Shown: positions 36,935 to 46,457, counted from the stretch's first letter. The stretch is 64,000 bases of DNA from Clostridium muellerianum (GCF_012926525.1 NZ_JABBNI010000004.1:1-64000), one strand, 5' to 3'. The notes: generated by a model from the letters alone, not told the origin. Numbers and translations: made by a program.

Positions 36935-37500
36935 TTTAAAAATAATGTGACACAAGTAACCGAAGAAACGTTAAGCTGTATTACGGCTGATATATTTTAA
37001 GTTATTTAGTTTAATCATAACTTAAGGCGCAGCCTGAAGTAATAGATTCATTTTCAGTTTTGAATCTATGTGTTATATGGTGCCTTATTTTGATTATTTT
37101 CAGCACTCGCAATTCTATTATACCAAGAGAAATACTTTTGCTTTATGTGTTTATTCTGAAGGCTTCCGCCTAAGGTTTTAAGAGCTAAATTATAAAGTTA
37201 TCAATACTAATATATACAACTGAAGTTACTAGTTTTGATTTTAACTTTTACGTAGGGATATAGAATAAGCGTTTACTCACATTAGCTAAATTGTTTTCTA
37301 TTAGTCTTAGCGAGAAGTTAAAGAAAGCCTTAGAACTTTAGCCTTGTTTGAGGGAACCGAGTTTGGCAAAGTTCTTAGGGTTTCTTTAACTTTGAGCTTA
37401 GACTAATTGAAAACATTTAGCAATGAGTAAACGCTTATCCTATATCTCGTAGTAAAAGTTAAAATCAAAACTTTCACTACACTTTACGTCGCATTATGCT
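36935..37500. repeat. Large palindromic intergenic element A
   Basis: About 560 bp between purL and prkA. Its left end (36935-36977) is ~85% identical to the left end of element B (44672-44714). Its right end, inverted, reads AGCATAATGCGACG, echoing the left AATAATGTGACACAA. The inner segment 37231-37472 is a huge imperfect hairpin: ~110-base arms (starting AGTTTTGATTTTAACTTTTA and ending in its complement) with a ~22-base loop. Shorter hairpins lie at ~36997-37022 and ~37043-37070. No ORF is evident. Confidence 0.7.
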
Positions 37501-37522
37501 TTTATTAACTATCCACTATCAG

Positions 37523-40500
37523 TTACTTGAAGTACTGTACTCCTGCTTCAAATAATTTTTGATCTTTGCTGCCTGGTATATTTTTAAATACATTGTCACC
37601 CTTTCTTTCTGAGTGACCCATTTTGCCAAGTACTCTTCCATCAGGGCTTGTTATACCTTCTATAGCATATACTGAACCATTTTGATTAAATCTTATATCA
37701 TAAGTAGCATTTCCTTCATAATCTACATATTGAGTTGCTACTTGACCATTTTCTATAAGTCTCTTTAATGTTGTTTCATCAGCAACAAATCTACCTTCAC
37801 CATGTGAAACTGCAATTGAATGTACATCTCCTACATTAACATTACTAAACCATGGTGATAAATTTGATGTTATTTTAGTATTTACTATATGAGATACGTG
37901 ACGTCCTATTTTATTATAGGTAAGTGTTGGATAGCTTCTATCTATATCTCTTATTTCACCAAAAGGTACTAAGCCTAATTTTATCAAAGCCTGGAATCCA
38001 TTGCATATACCTAACATCAATCCATCTCTATTATTTAAAAGTTCCATAACAGCTTCTTTTATTTTAGGATTTCTAAATACTGTTGCTATAAATTTACCAG
38101 AACCATCTGGTTCATCACCTGCACTAAATCCTCCTGGAAGCATTACTATTTGAGAAGCTTTTATTGCTTTTTCCATATAATCTATAGATTTTTCTATATC
38201 TTTTCCACTTAAATTTTTAAGCACCATAACTTCTACATCAGCACCAGCTTTTTTAAATGCTCTAGCTGAATCATATTCACAGTTTGTTCCTGGAAATACT
38301 GGTATAAATACCTTTGGTTTTGCCACCTTTATTGATGGTGTTTTTACATTTTTAGTTTTGAATTCTATATTCTTTATATCAGCATTTATTTCTTTTGTCT
38401 TTGTTGGGAATATACTTTCTAAAGAACCTTCCCAAGCTTTATAAATCTCTTCTATGTCTAATTTCAAATCAGCTGCATATATTGAAGGTTCTTCTATTGT
38501 TTCTCCAATTACCTTATATTCAATTCCTGCTAATTCTTTATTTAGATCTAAGTCTTTAGAAACTTCTATTACAATAGAACCATACATTGGTGCAAATAAT
38601 TCTTTTTCTGTAACATTAATTAATTTAACACCTATTCTATTTCCAAAACTCATTTTACTTACAACTTCACATATACCACCATTTTTAACTGTCATAGCCG
38701 AGAATACTTCTTGTTTTTCTGTCATAGAAGTTACAGCTTTTAAATTTTTCTTTAATACATCAAAGTTTGGAAGATCATATTCATCTCTAGTCATAGGAAC
38801 TATAACTATATTGCTTCCTGACTTTTTAAACTCTGATGAGATTACCTTATCCGTATTTACTACATTAACTGCAAATGATACAAGTGTTGGTGGTACATCC
38901 ATGTCCTTAAAGCTTCCTGACATACTGTCCTTTCCACCTATAGCTGCAATGCCTAATTGTCTTTGTGCATACAAAGCACCCATTAATGCTGCAAATGGCT
39001 TACCCCATCTTGAAGCATCTTTTCCTAGTCTTTCAAAATACTCTTGGAAAGTAAGTCTTATCTTAGATGCATCTCCACCACAAGCAACTATCTTTGCTGC
39101 AGATTCTACTACTGCATATACTGCACCATGGAACGGACTCCATGTAGAAATTTCAGGATTATATCCAAAGGTCATAATTGTTCCTGTTTTAGTTTCTTTA
39201 TTTAATACTGGAAGTTTTGCTGCCATACCTTCAGCTGGAGTATCTTGATATTTTCCTCCAAAAGGCATAAGCACTGTACCAGCACCAATAGTACTATCAA
39301 ATCTTTCTATTAAACCTTTTTGACTACATACATTTAAGTCTTTTAATGTATCAATCCACTGCTCTCTTAAATCAGTTATATTTCTATCTATATTAAAGTA
39401 ATTCTTATCTTCCTTAGGAGCTTTCACAGAAACTTCTATCTTCTGTCTTACACCATTAGTATCTAAAAATTCCCTACTCATATCTACTATAGGTGTTCCC
39501 TTCCAGTACATCTTCAATCTTTTATCTGAAGTTACATCTGCCACTTTTACAGCTTCTAAGTTCTCATCTTCTGCATACTTTATAAATTTCTCTGCATCTT
39601 CCTTGGAAACTACCACAGCCATACGTTCTTGAGATTCTGATATAGAAAGTTCTGTTCCATCAAGTCCTTCATATTTTTTAGGAACTAAATCTAGATTTAT
39701 ATTTAATCCATCTGTAAGCTCTCCTATAGCAACAGATACTCCACCTGCACCAAAGTCATTACATCTTTTTATCATAGTGCTTACTTCTTCTTTTCTAAAC
39801 AATCTTTGAATTTTTCTTTCAGTTGGAGCATTACCTTTTTGAACTTCTGAACCACAAGTTAAAATAGAGCTTTCTGTATGCTTTTTAGAAGAACCTGTAG
39901 CACCACCACAGCCATCTCTTCCTGTTCTTCCTCCAACTAGGATAACTACGTCGGAAGGTATTGGAGCTTCTCTCCTAACATTTTTCATTGGAGCTGCACC
40001 AATAACTGCTCCTATTTCCATTCTCTTTGCTACATAGCCTTCATTATATATTTCAGCTACTTGACCTGTAGCAAGACCTATTTGATTTCCATAAGAACTA
40101 TATCCATGCGCTGCTGATCTTGTTATTTTCTTTTGAGGAAGCTTTCCAGCTAAAGTATCTTTTATTGGAGTTCTTGGATCTGCACTTCCTGTAACTCTCA
40201 TAGCTTGATATACATATGATCTACCTGAAAGTGGATCTCTTATAGCGCCACCAAGACAAGTTGCTGCTCCTCCAAAAGGTTCAATTTCTGTAGGATGGTT
40301 ATGAGTTTCATTTTTGAACATAACAAGCCATTTTTCTTTTTTTCCATCTATATCAGCATCTACTACTATGCTGCAAGCATTTATTTCTTCTGATTGATCT
40401 AAATCATCTAAAAGTCCATTTTTTCTAAGCTCTTTCATACCTATAATAGCTATGTCCATAAGACAAACTGGTTTATCTTTATCACCATATAAATCTTTTC

Positions 40501-41284
40501 TAACAGATAAATAGTCTTTGTATACATCCTTTATAGGCTTAGTTAAATGAGCTTCTTCTATGTCTACTTTGGTAAGCTCTGTCATAAAAGTAGTATGTCT
40601 GCAGTGATCTGACCAATATGTGTCTATAACCTTTATTTCAGTAATAGTTGGATTTCTCTTTTCTGTATCTCTAAAATATTTTTGACAGAATTTTAAATCT
40701 TCAACGCTCATTGCAAGACCTTTTTCTTCTACAAAAGTCTTAACTTTTTCATCATCCATTTCTATAAAGCCATCTAGTACCTCAACAGAATCTGGAACTT
40801 CAACTTCCATTTCTAAAGTTTCTGGTTTTTCTAAAGAAGCCTCTCTTGAATCCACGTTATTTATGCAATAATTTTTTATTTTTCCAAACTCTTCATCAGA
40901 TATATTTCCACTTACTATATATACCTTTGCAGATAAAATAGTTGGTTTTTCACTTTGAGTAAGTATTTGAACACATTGAGAAGCTGAATCAGCTCTTTGA
41001 TCATATTGTCCTGGTAAATATTCAACAGCAAAAACCTTGTCTCTTTCATCAACTTCTATTTTATCTTCATAAACTATATCAACAGTTCTCTCCGAAAAAA
41101 TAGTATGCTTTGATTTTTCAAATTCTTCTTCAGATATTCCTTCTATATCATAACGATTAATTAATCTAATTCCTTCTAACCCATTAATATTTAAACTTTC
41201 TCTTAAATCTTCTAATGTTTTTTGGGCTTCTACATCAAATCCTGCTCTTTTTTCCACAAATATCCTCTTAACACAATTTGCCAT
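37523..41284 (-). CDS. purL: Phosphoribosylformylglycinamidine synthase, long single-chain form
   Basis: 1253 residues; converts FGAR to FGAM in purine synthesis using glutamine and ATP. The N-terminal part (~1-190) is PurS-like. The synthetase halves include VIDTYWSDHCRHTTF, FKNETHNHPTEIEPFGGAATCLGG and GGRTGRDGCGGATGSS, then LGIAAIGGKDSMSG. The C-terminal class I glutaminase (~990-1253) has GGFSAGDEPDGSGK, the catalytic cysteine in LMLGICNGFQAL and VSHGEGRFV. The fused form is the clostridial and proteobacterial type, not the separate PurS/Q/L of Bacillus. It starts at ATG 41284 after GGGGGAT. Two PurBox-like sites lie ~140-180 bases upstream. Confidence 0.96.
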   Translation of the reverse strand: MANCVKRIFVEKRAGFDVEAQKTLEDLRESLNINGLEGIRLINRYDIEGISEEEFEKSKHTIFSERTVDIVYEDKIEVDERDKVFAVEYLPGQYDQRADSASQCVQILTQSEKPTILSAKVYIVSGNISDEEFGKIKNYCINNVDSREASLEKPETLEMEVEVPDSVEVLDGFIEMDDEKVKTFVEEKGLAMSVEDLKFCQKYFRDTEKRNPTITEIKVIDTYWSDHCRHTTFMTELTKVDIEEAHLTKPIKDVYKDYLSVRKDLYGDKDKPVCLMDIAIIGMKELRKNGLLDDLDQSEEINACSIVVDADIDGKKEKWLVMFKNETHNHPTEIEPFGGAATCLGGAIRDPLSGRSYVYQAMRVTGSADPRTPIKDTLAGKLPQKKITRSAAHGYSSYGNQIGLATGQVAEIYNEGYVAKRMEIGAVIGAAPMKNVRREAPIPSDVVILVGGRTGRDGCGGATGSSKKHTESSILTCGSEVQKGNAPTERKIQRLFRKEEVSTMIKRCNDFGAGGVSVAIGELTDGLNINLDLVPKKYEGLDGTELSISESQERMAVVVSKEDAEKFIKYAEDENLEAVKVADVTSDKRLKMYWKGTPIVDMSREFLDTNGVRQKIEVSVKAPKEDKNYFNIDRNITDLREQWIDTLKDLNVCSQKGLIERFDSTIGAGTVLMPFGGKYQDTPAEGMAAKLPVLNKETKTGTIMTFGYNPEISTWSPFHGAVYAVVESAAKIVACGGDASKIRLTFQEYFERLGKDASRWGKPFAALMGALYAQRQLGIAAIGGKDSMSGSFKDMDVPPTLVSFAVNVVNTDKVISSEFKKSGSNIVIVPMTRDEYDLPNFDVLKKNLKAVTSMTEKQEVFSAMTVKNGGICEVVSKMSFGNRIGVKLINVTEKELFAPMYGSIVIEVSKDLDLNKELAGIEYKVIGETIEEPSIYAADLKLDIEEIYKAWEGSLESIFPTKTKEINADIKNIEFKTKNVKTPSIKVAKPKVFIPVFPGTNCEYDSARAFKKAGADVEVMVLKNLSGKDIEKSIDYMEKAIKASQIVMLPGGFSAGDEPDGSGKFIATVFRNPKIKEAVMELLNNRDGLMLGICNGFQALIKLGLVPFGEIRDIDRSYPTLTYNKIGRHVSHIVNTKITSNLSPWFSNVNVGDVHSIAVSHGEGRFVADETTLKRLIENGQVATQYVDYEGNATYDIRFNQNGSVYAIEGITSPDGRVLGKMGHSERKGDNVFKNIPGSKDQKLFEAGVQYFK

Positions 41285-41418
41285 CTTTATCCCCCTTGTC
41301 TTATATAAAAAAATTTACGAACATTTTATATTAATTTTAATTTATCATTCGCTTAAATTATATCACAAATATATAAAAATACAAATATTAAATAAAAATT
41401 TATATTAAAAATCTTCAC

Positions 41419-41463
41419 ATATCCGAACTTTGTGTTTGATTTTACAAAGTATAATTCGTATTT
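41419..41463. promoter_or_regulatory. Pair of PurR-box-like sites upstream of purL
   Basis: ATATCCGAACTTT (41419-41431) exactly fits the Firmicute PurBox pattern AWWWCCGAACWWT. An inverted, weaker copy (AAATACGAATTAT on the other strand) covers 41451-41463, ~19 bases away. Inverted paired boxes at this spacing are the known PurR arrangement in Bacillus. Confidence 0.5.
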
Positions 41464-41555
41464 TTCTTCTTAAAAGTATAATTCTCATACTAAATATAAT
41501 TAAATTTCTAATTACTGTACTGGTTAATTTATACTTGTAAGCTATCCTAATGATA

Positions 41556-42596
41556 TTAAATTAAAAAACTTAGTGCCGTTATAATATAAACAGCAAGAAG
41601 CTGTATTCCTTCTAACCAATTTGATTCTCCATCACTAGCTACCCTGTTAACTATAAGTACAGAAACTATAATTGACACTAATTCAAACTTATTAAATACT
41701 ATACTCATAGGTTTAAATAATAAACTTAAAAACACAAGAACTGGAGCTACAAATAATATTATTTGCAAACTGGAACCTACAGCTATTTCAATGGCAACAT
41801 CCATTTTATTTTTTACTGCCATAATTATAGCAGTACTATGTTCAGCTGCATTTCCTATTATAGGAATTATAATTATACCTACAAATATTTTGCTAAGCGA
41901 AAGACTTTCCGTCATTGGTTCTACAGAACCAACTAAAAATTCACTTTCTAATGCAATAATTAGGGTACATATTACCAAAACCAGTATAGATTTTTTTAAT
42001 CCCCATATTGCCTCTGTACTTTCTTCATGATCTGATCCATACAAATCTTTATGAGTATAAAAGGAAAAATACAATCCCAATAAGTATATTATAAACATGG
42101 ATAGAGCTATGGAAATACTTAACCACTGATATTTATTAGCAATTAATTCTGTATCCATTGTATATGTAAATATAGCTGGTATACTTAGTCCTATAACTGC
42201 AAACAACAACATACTTGAAGAAACTTCTATTACTTTCCTATTAAACTTCTGTATTTTATACTTTAATCCACCAAAAAACATGCTTGCCCCAAGTACTAGC
42301 AGAATATTTCCTATAACAGATCCTGCAATAGACGCTTTAACTACATCAAAGAGCCCTTCCTTCAACGCAAAAAATGATATGATAAGCTCTGTGGCATTTC
42401 CAAATGTAGCATTTAAAAAACCACCTACCCTTGGTCCTGAATATACAGATATTTCTTCTGTAGCTTTTCCCATAAACCATGCTAATGGTATTATAGAAAT
42501 AGAAGAAAGTATAAAAATCCATACAGAATCTAATTTCATAAATTCAGCTACTATACTAATAGGAATAAATACTAAAAAAAATCTTAAAAAACCCAT
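41556..42596 (-). CDS. Calcium/proton antiporter (Cax/ChaA family)
   Basis: 346 residues, ~11 spans. The two alpha-repeat motifs are visible: GGFLNATFGNATELIISFFAL (~58-78) and IGNAAEHSTAIIMAVKNKMD (~245-264), with the acidic residues that bind Ca2+. It exports Ca2+ in exchange for protons at the cell membrane. The start is ATG 42596, seven bases after AAGGAGC; ATG 42602 abuts that site. It lies between the purL promoter region and a palindromic repeat, and is probably its own transcription unit. Confidence 0.9.
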   Translation of the reverse strand: MGFLRFFLVFIPISIVAEFMKLDSVWIFILSSISIIPLAWFMGKATEEISVYSGPRVGGFLNATFGNATELIISFFALKEGLFDVVKASIAGSVIGNILLVLGASMFFGGLKYKIQKFNRKVIEVSSSMLLFAVIGLSIPAIFTYTMDTELIANKYQWLSISIALSMFIIYLLGLYFSFYTHKDLYGSDHEESTEAIWGLKKSILVLVICTLIIALESEFLVGSVEPMTESLSLSKIFVGIIIIPIIGNAAEHSTAIIMAVKNKMDVAIEIAVGSSLQIILFVAPVLVFLSLLFKPMSIVFNKFELVSIIVSVLIVNRVASDGESNWLEGIQLLAVYIITALSFLI

Positions 42597-42672
42597 TACC
42601 ATGCTCCTTTAAGTATTCAATATAAACATTCTCAAATTATGTTTTACTATATTATTAAATTTTATGTATTAG

Positions 42673-42796
42673 TCACATGAAAGAAAATAACCAAACAAAG
42701 ATGCTAGTCTATTTTGTGTCAGATAAGGAAGCAGGTTCTTCTGACGCAGTATGACGCAAAATAAACCAACATACTGACTAGTTATTTTCTTTCATG
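42673..42796. repeat. Imperfect palindrome (ATGAAAGAAAATAA family), copy C
   Basis: Arms run from CACATGAAAGAAAATAAC inward to TATTTTGTGTCA, and are mirrored by TGACGCAAAATA..GTTATTTTCTTTCATGCG on the right (~75% complementary over ~50 bases). The loop holds CAGGTTCTTCTG. The end motif matches copy D at 11618-11708. It lies between the start regions of divergent genes (cax and a methyltransferase). The rest of 42597-42949 shows no gene. Confidence 0.6.
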
Positions 42797-42949
42797 CGTC
42801 TTACCATAATTCTCTCAAATTAACTTAAATAAAGAGATTTCTTATTTTTACCCTTAGCATTGTAAACGAGTTTATATTATAGTAAAATTTGATAGTAATA
42901 ACTATAAAAAATAAATTAAAATATATATATTGTAACTTAGGAGGTTTAT

Positions 42950-43738
42950 ATGCAAGAAGAACATACAAAAATAAATGAACTTGCCTGGAATCAAATGGCT
43001 TATGATGCTTGGGTTTATCGTTTTGGAACTCCTTCAGAAGCTTCGAAAAAAATATTGGCAGACCCCATTTCACGATTAGGTCTACTAAGCGAGTATTTTA
43101 TAAATGTTAAAGATAAAAAAATAGCAAATTTATTAGGCTCACATGGTACTAAAGCCATATCCTTATCCTTAATGGGGGCAGCTGTTACCGTTGTAGATTT
43201 TTCTTATGAAAATTCAAGATATGCTTTAGATTTAGCTAGAGCTTGTAATACAAATATAAAGTATATAGTTTCAGATGTATTAAATATTCCTGATGAGGAG
43301 TTTACCGAAGATTATGATATAGTTTTTTGTGAGCTTGGAATACTTCATTATTTCACAGACCTGAACCCATTTTTCCATGTTGCTTCAAAACTTCTAAAAA
43401 AAGGTGGGCTTTTTATGATTGAAGATTTTCATCCTATATCTACAAAGCTTATTACAAGCAGAGGAAAAAAGCATAAGGTTACTGGTGACTACTTTAGTAC
43501 ATCTATAGAAGAAACTGATGTAGCTTACATGAAATTTGTACCTGGAACAGAAACCCTTACAGCAGAAGAAAAAAGTGGTTTTCAAAAAGCTCACTTAAGG
43601 AAATGGACTATAGGCGAAATTATAACATCTATTGCTAATAATAATTTGTATATAAAAACATTTCAAGAAAGTGAAGGACCTAAACCAGAAGATAAAGGTA
43701 TTCCAAAATTATTTACCATAGTTGCTGAAAAAATGTAA
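42950..43738 (+). CDS. Class I SAM-dependent methyltransferase
   Basis: 262 residues. The N-terminal part is AWNQMAYDAWVYRFG; SAM-binding motif I is IANLLGSHGTKAISLSLMGAAVTVVDFS (~60-87); motif II is YIVSDVLNIP; DIVFCELGILHYF and LKKGGLFMIEDFHP follow. This is the UbiE/Methyltransf_11-25 group; the substrate is unknown. It starts at ATG 42950 after GGAGG. The next gene (NusG domain II protein) follows after 13 bases, so three plus-strand genes form a run. Confidence 0.85.
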   Translation: MQEEHTKINELAWNQMAYDAWVYRFGTPSEASKKILADPISRLGLLSEYFINVKDKKIANLLGSHGTKAISLSLMGAAVTVVDFSYENSRYALDLARACNTNIKYIVSDVLNIPDEEFTEDYDIVFCELGILHYFTDLNPFFHVASKLLKKGGLFMIEDFHPISTKLITSRGKKHKVTGDYFSTSIEETDVAYMKFVPGTETLTAEEKSGFQKAHLRKWTIGEIITSIANNNLYIKTFQESEGPKPEDKGIPKLFTIVAEKM

Positions 43739-43751
43739 AAGGAGATAATGT

Positions 43752-44135
43752 ATGAAAAAAGGAGATAAAATAGCTGCTATATTAATAGTAACTTTAATTA
43801 TAATAAGTGTTATTTCTGTTTTTTTATATAAGCAGCATATAAAAGGCTCTCATCGCATAGCTACCATAAAACAAAACGGTAAAATAATTAAAACTATAGA
43901 TTTAAATGCTATAAAAGAAAATCAAGAAATAAAGATAACTTATGATGGTAACCACTATAATATTGTAGAAATAGTTTCTGATAAAATACGAATTAAAGAT
44001 GCAGATTGTCCTGATAAAATTTGTGTTAAAAATGGATGGATATCTGAGCCAGGTCAAAGCTCTGTATGTCTTCCTCATAAATTGATCATTAGCATACAAG
44101 GTAAAAACTCTAAATTTGACCAAATAACAAGTTAA
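43752..44135 (+). CDS. NusG domain II-containing membrane-anchored protein
   Basis: 127 residues. One N-terminal span (~8-27, AAILIVTLIIISVISVFLY) is followed by an extracytoplasmic NusG-domain-II-like beta domain with the conserved INIVEIVSDKIRIKDADCPDKICVKNGWIS, two cysteines (DCPDKICVKNGW) and SVCLPHKLII. The CxxxxC and distal Cys are family-typical and may bind a cofactor or metal. It usually sits beside a Gx transporter (heptaprenyl diphosphate synthase component I-like) gene, as it does here 13 bases downstream. Its role is not established; links to electron transfer or FMN-transfer systems are speculative. Confidence 0.85.
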   Translation: MKKGDKIAAILIVTLIIISVISVFLYKQHIKGSHRIATIKQNGKIIKTIDLNAIKENQEIKITYDGNHYNIVEIVSDKIRIKDADCPDKICVKNGWISEPGQSSVCLPHKLIISIQGKNSKFDQITS

Positions 44136-44148
44136 TGAAGGTGTAATA

Positions 44149-44658
44149 ATGAACAAAACACGGAAAATGGTATTCTTAAGTTTTTTAGCAAGTATTGCCT
44201 TGGTAATATATATAGTAGAAGCTCAAATACCAGTTCTTTTTCCTGGAATAAAATTAGGCCTTGCTAACATCGTATCCCTTGCTGCCTTAATACTGATGGG
44301 TTGGAAAGAAGCTCTACTTATAATGTTTTTAAGAACTCTTTTAGGTTCAATGTTTGGTGGTTCTATGTCAGCATTTATGTTCAGCATAGCTGGTGGAATA
44401 TTAAGCAATGTTGTAATGATACTTCTTTATAAATATTTTAAGGATTCTATAAGTTTATGGACTATAAGTATATGTGGTGCTATATTTCATAATATCGGTC
44501 AGCTATTTGTAGCTTCCATAGTTGTAAAAGATTTTAGAATATACTTATATCTTCCAATTCTTTTAGTATCTGCAGTAATAACGGGATACTTTATAGGAAT
44601 TTGCGCGAAACTTTTAACCAAACACATAAACAAAATTCCTATGTTTAAAAACATTTAG
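44149..44658 (+). CDS. Gx transporter family membrane protein
   Basis: 169 residues, five to six spans. The signature VEAQIPVLFPGIKLGLANIVSLAALILMGWKEAL (~24-57) and LRTLLGSMFGGSMSAFMFSIAGGILSNVVM (~61-90) identify the Gx/HepS-I-like family, often labelled heptaprenyl diphosphate synthase component I. It resembles ECF-transporter S components. The pairing with the NusG-II gene upstream is conserved in clostridia. The usual third partner (a component II polyprenyl synthase or ApbE) is not next to it, so the substrate is unclear. It starts at ATG 44149 after GAAGGTG. Confidence 0.82.
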   Translation: MNKTRKMVFLSFLASIALVIYIVEAQIPVLFPGIKLGLANIVSLAALILMGWKEALLIMFLRTLLGSMFGGSMSAFMFSIAGGILSNVVMILLYKYFKDSISLWTISICGAIFHNIGQLFVASIVVKDFRIYLYLPILLVSAVITGYFIGICAKLLTKHINKIPMFKNI

Positions 44659-44671
44659 ATTTAATAAACAC

Positions 44672-45250
44672 TTTAAAAATAATGCTGCACAACTAACCGA
44701 AGAAATGTTAATCTCTTCATTAAATTAGAACATATTTTATAAATCATTTATTTTTTAAGTAGCAGATTATTTACTACATCAAAATTTACTATTGTTCATT
44801 TGATTATAGTTTTAAATAGTACTTATTATAACATAATCCACAAAATATAACATTCAATATATATTAACTCCCCATTTTTGAAATCTTTTAGAATCAAGAA
44901 TTTATATATTTTGAAATTAACTTTATTATATTAGAATTACAACAGTTACTACACAACTTTTTAGGTGGAGGTAGCTTTGAATATATGGTGTATAAAAGCT
45001 TTTGAGAGAATTTAGGAGCTGTTAAGCAGTGAACCAAAATCTATGATTTTGTGTGAATCGCTTACTCCTCTGACATAAGGAAGAGGCGTTTCCTTTTAAA
45101 AAATCTCGTAATTTGAATCAAGACGAGACATTTGAGCGGGTAGGGGTTTTTTGAATTTTAGGCATTAGAGCTCCTTAATAAACGGTCAGCTTTTTTACAC
45201 CATATATTCAATGCGGACTCCACCTAAAAAGTTGTGTCGCAATATGCTTA
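44672..45250. repeat. Large palindromic intergenic element B
   Basis: About 580 bp. The left end (44672-44714) matches element A's left end. The right end, inverted, reads AGCATATTGCGACACAA. The inner 44951-45237 has 50-base arms ~90% complementary (ACACAACTTTTTAGGTGG / its complement). Between the arms lie three smaller stems: CAAAATC-TATGATTTTG at ~45035, CCTCT..AGAGG at ~45067-45086 and TCTCGT..ACGAGA at ~45104-45128. No ORF is evident. It fills the gap between the Gx transporter gene and the metallo-hydrolase gene. Confidence 0.7.
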
Positions 45251-45270
45251 AATTGTAACTTTGCACTTTT

Positions 45271-46113
45271 CTAAATTATTATCTCTGTACCTGTTTTAAT
45301 ATACTGAATTTTATCACCTAAGACTTCCTTTAACTTTTTATATGCTTTTTCCCCTGTACAGTGTCCTGTATATACTTTTTCTACATTTGAAGCAATAATT
45401 TCATTTACAAGTGTATCAATTTGACTCCTAGATGCAGTTAATGATTTTATTATAGGAATTTTAACTAAATGAAAACCACCTATAACAGCTTTGATATTTG
45501 AATCTTTAAAATTATCTTTGGCAGTTTTTATCATATTAGCAGTACCATTATGAGAACAACCTGTGAATATACATATACCGTCCCGTTCTTTAATAACCAT
45601 AATTAGCTCATGGTGAAATTCATCTCTGATTAACTTAGTTTCTTTTTTAACAAACAGATATTTATTTCCTTCGGGAATTTCATAATGCTTATGTATATCT
45701 GTAATAATGTATATATCCTTCATTACTTCCGTAAAATTTTTCATATACTGAATTCTATAAGAATACTCTTCAAATAGCTTACTACTAACACTAACATTTT
45801 TATTAAACAACTTATAATGAAAATAGAACTCCCTAGAAGCTTCTATTTTCATATATACTTTCGCTTTACTATTGATTTTAAAAAACGGTATTAATCCACC
45901 TCCATGATCTCCATGGCCATGTGAAAGCACTACAGCATCTATATTCTCTAGATTAATCCCTAACTTTTTTGCATTATAAATAAAATTGCCTGTCCTTCCC
46001 GTGTCAAAAAGTATATGCTTATTATCTTTTTCTATATAAAGGCACAGCCCCTTTTCATTAATTAAATTATTTGAATCATCTTTAATATTTTCTATAAGCG
46101 TAATTATTCTCAT
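45271..46113 (-). CDS. Metallo-beta-lactamase-fold hydrolase
   Basis: 280 residues with the family zinc motif VVLSHGHGDHGGGL (HxHxDH, ~61-74), KGLCLYIEKDNKHILFDTG before it, and later the ligands TGCSHNGTANMI (~175-186), GGFHLVK and YTGHCTGEKAYKKL. The pattern is that of the dihydropterin/AB5-phosphate synthase-like (MJ0301) subgroup, but the real substrate is unknown. It starts at ATG 46113 with AAGGAGTAAT upstream. It is a single-gene unit just past palindromic element B. Confidence 0.87.
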   Translation of the reverse strand: MRIITLIENIKDDSNNLINEKGLCLYIEKDNKHILFDTGRTGNFIYNAKKLGINLENIDAVVLSHGHGDHGGGLIPFFKINSKAKVYMKIEASREFYFHYKLFNKNVSVSSKLFEEYSYRIQYMKNFTEVMKDIYIITDIHKHYEIPEGNKYLFVKKETKLIRDEFHHELIMVIKERDGICIFTGCSHNGTANMIKTAKDNFKDSNIKAVIGGFHLVKIPIIKSLTASRSQIDTLVNEIIASNVEKVYTGHCTGEKAYKKLKEVLGDKIQYIKTGTEIII

Positions 46114-46344
46114 GAAATTACTCCTTCTAAAAATTTATATAGTGTAACCACCCTTAATAGGTTTTAATTTTAACTTTATTGTATATTAATGCTATTAAAT
46201 TATAACATTTAAGTAATTACAGAAATAGCAACTAAATACAACTTATTACTATTACTCTATCACAATTTATCCTCATATGTTTATAAAAATAGTCATTTTT
46301 AATTACCTTTATATTTAAATTAATTTTATGAACACCATAAAAAA

Positions 46345-46378
46345 AGGTGAAAAACTCAATAAAGAGTTTTCCACCTTA
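46345..46378 (-). terminator. Terminator of the rnf operon
   Basis: AAGGTGAAAAACTC pairs with GAGTTTTCCACCTT (one mismatch) and is followed by TTTTTT on the minus strand, ~80 bases past the rnfB stop. The remainder of 46114-46457 shows no other feature. Confidence 0.8.
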
Positions 46379-46457
46379 AAAACAAATATTGTCTTGGAAT
46401 AAAGTTATAAATACATTCTCACTAAATTAATCAATATGCTTATCGAATCTAGTTTGT

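Noticed and set aside
38454-39248. 264-codon open frame antisense to purL
   Set aside because: It lies entirely within the purL gene on the other strand, has no ribosome binding site or recognisable domain, and its composition reads like the complement of a conserved gene.
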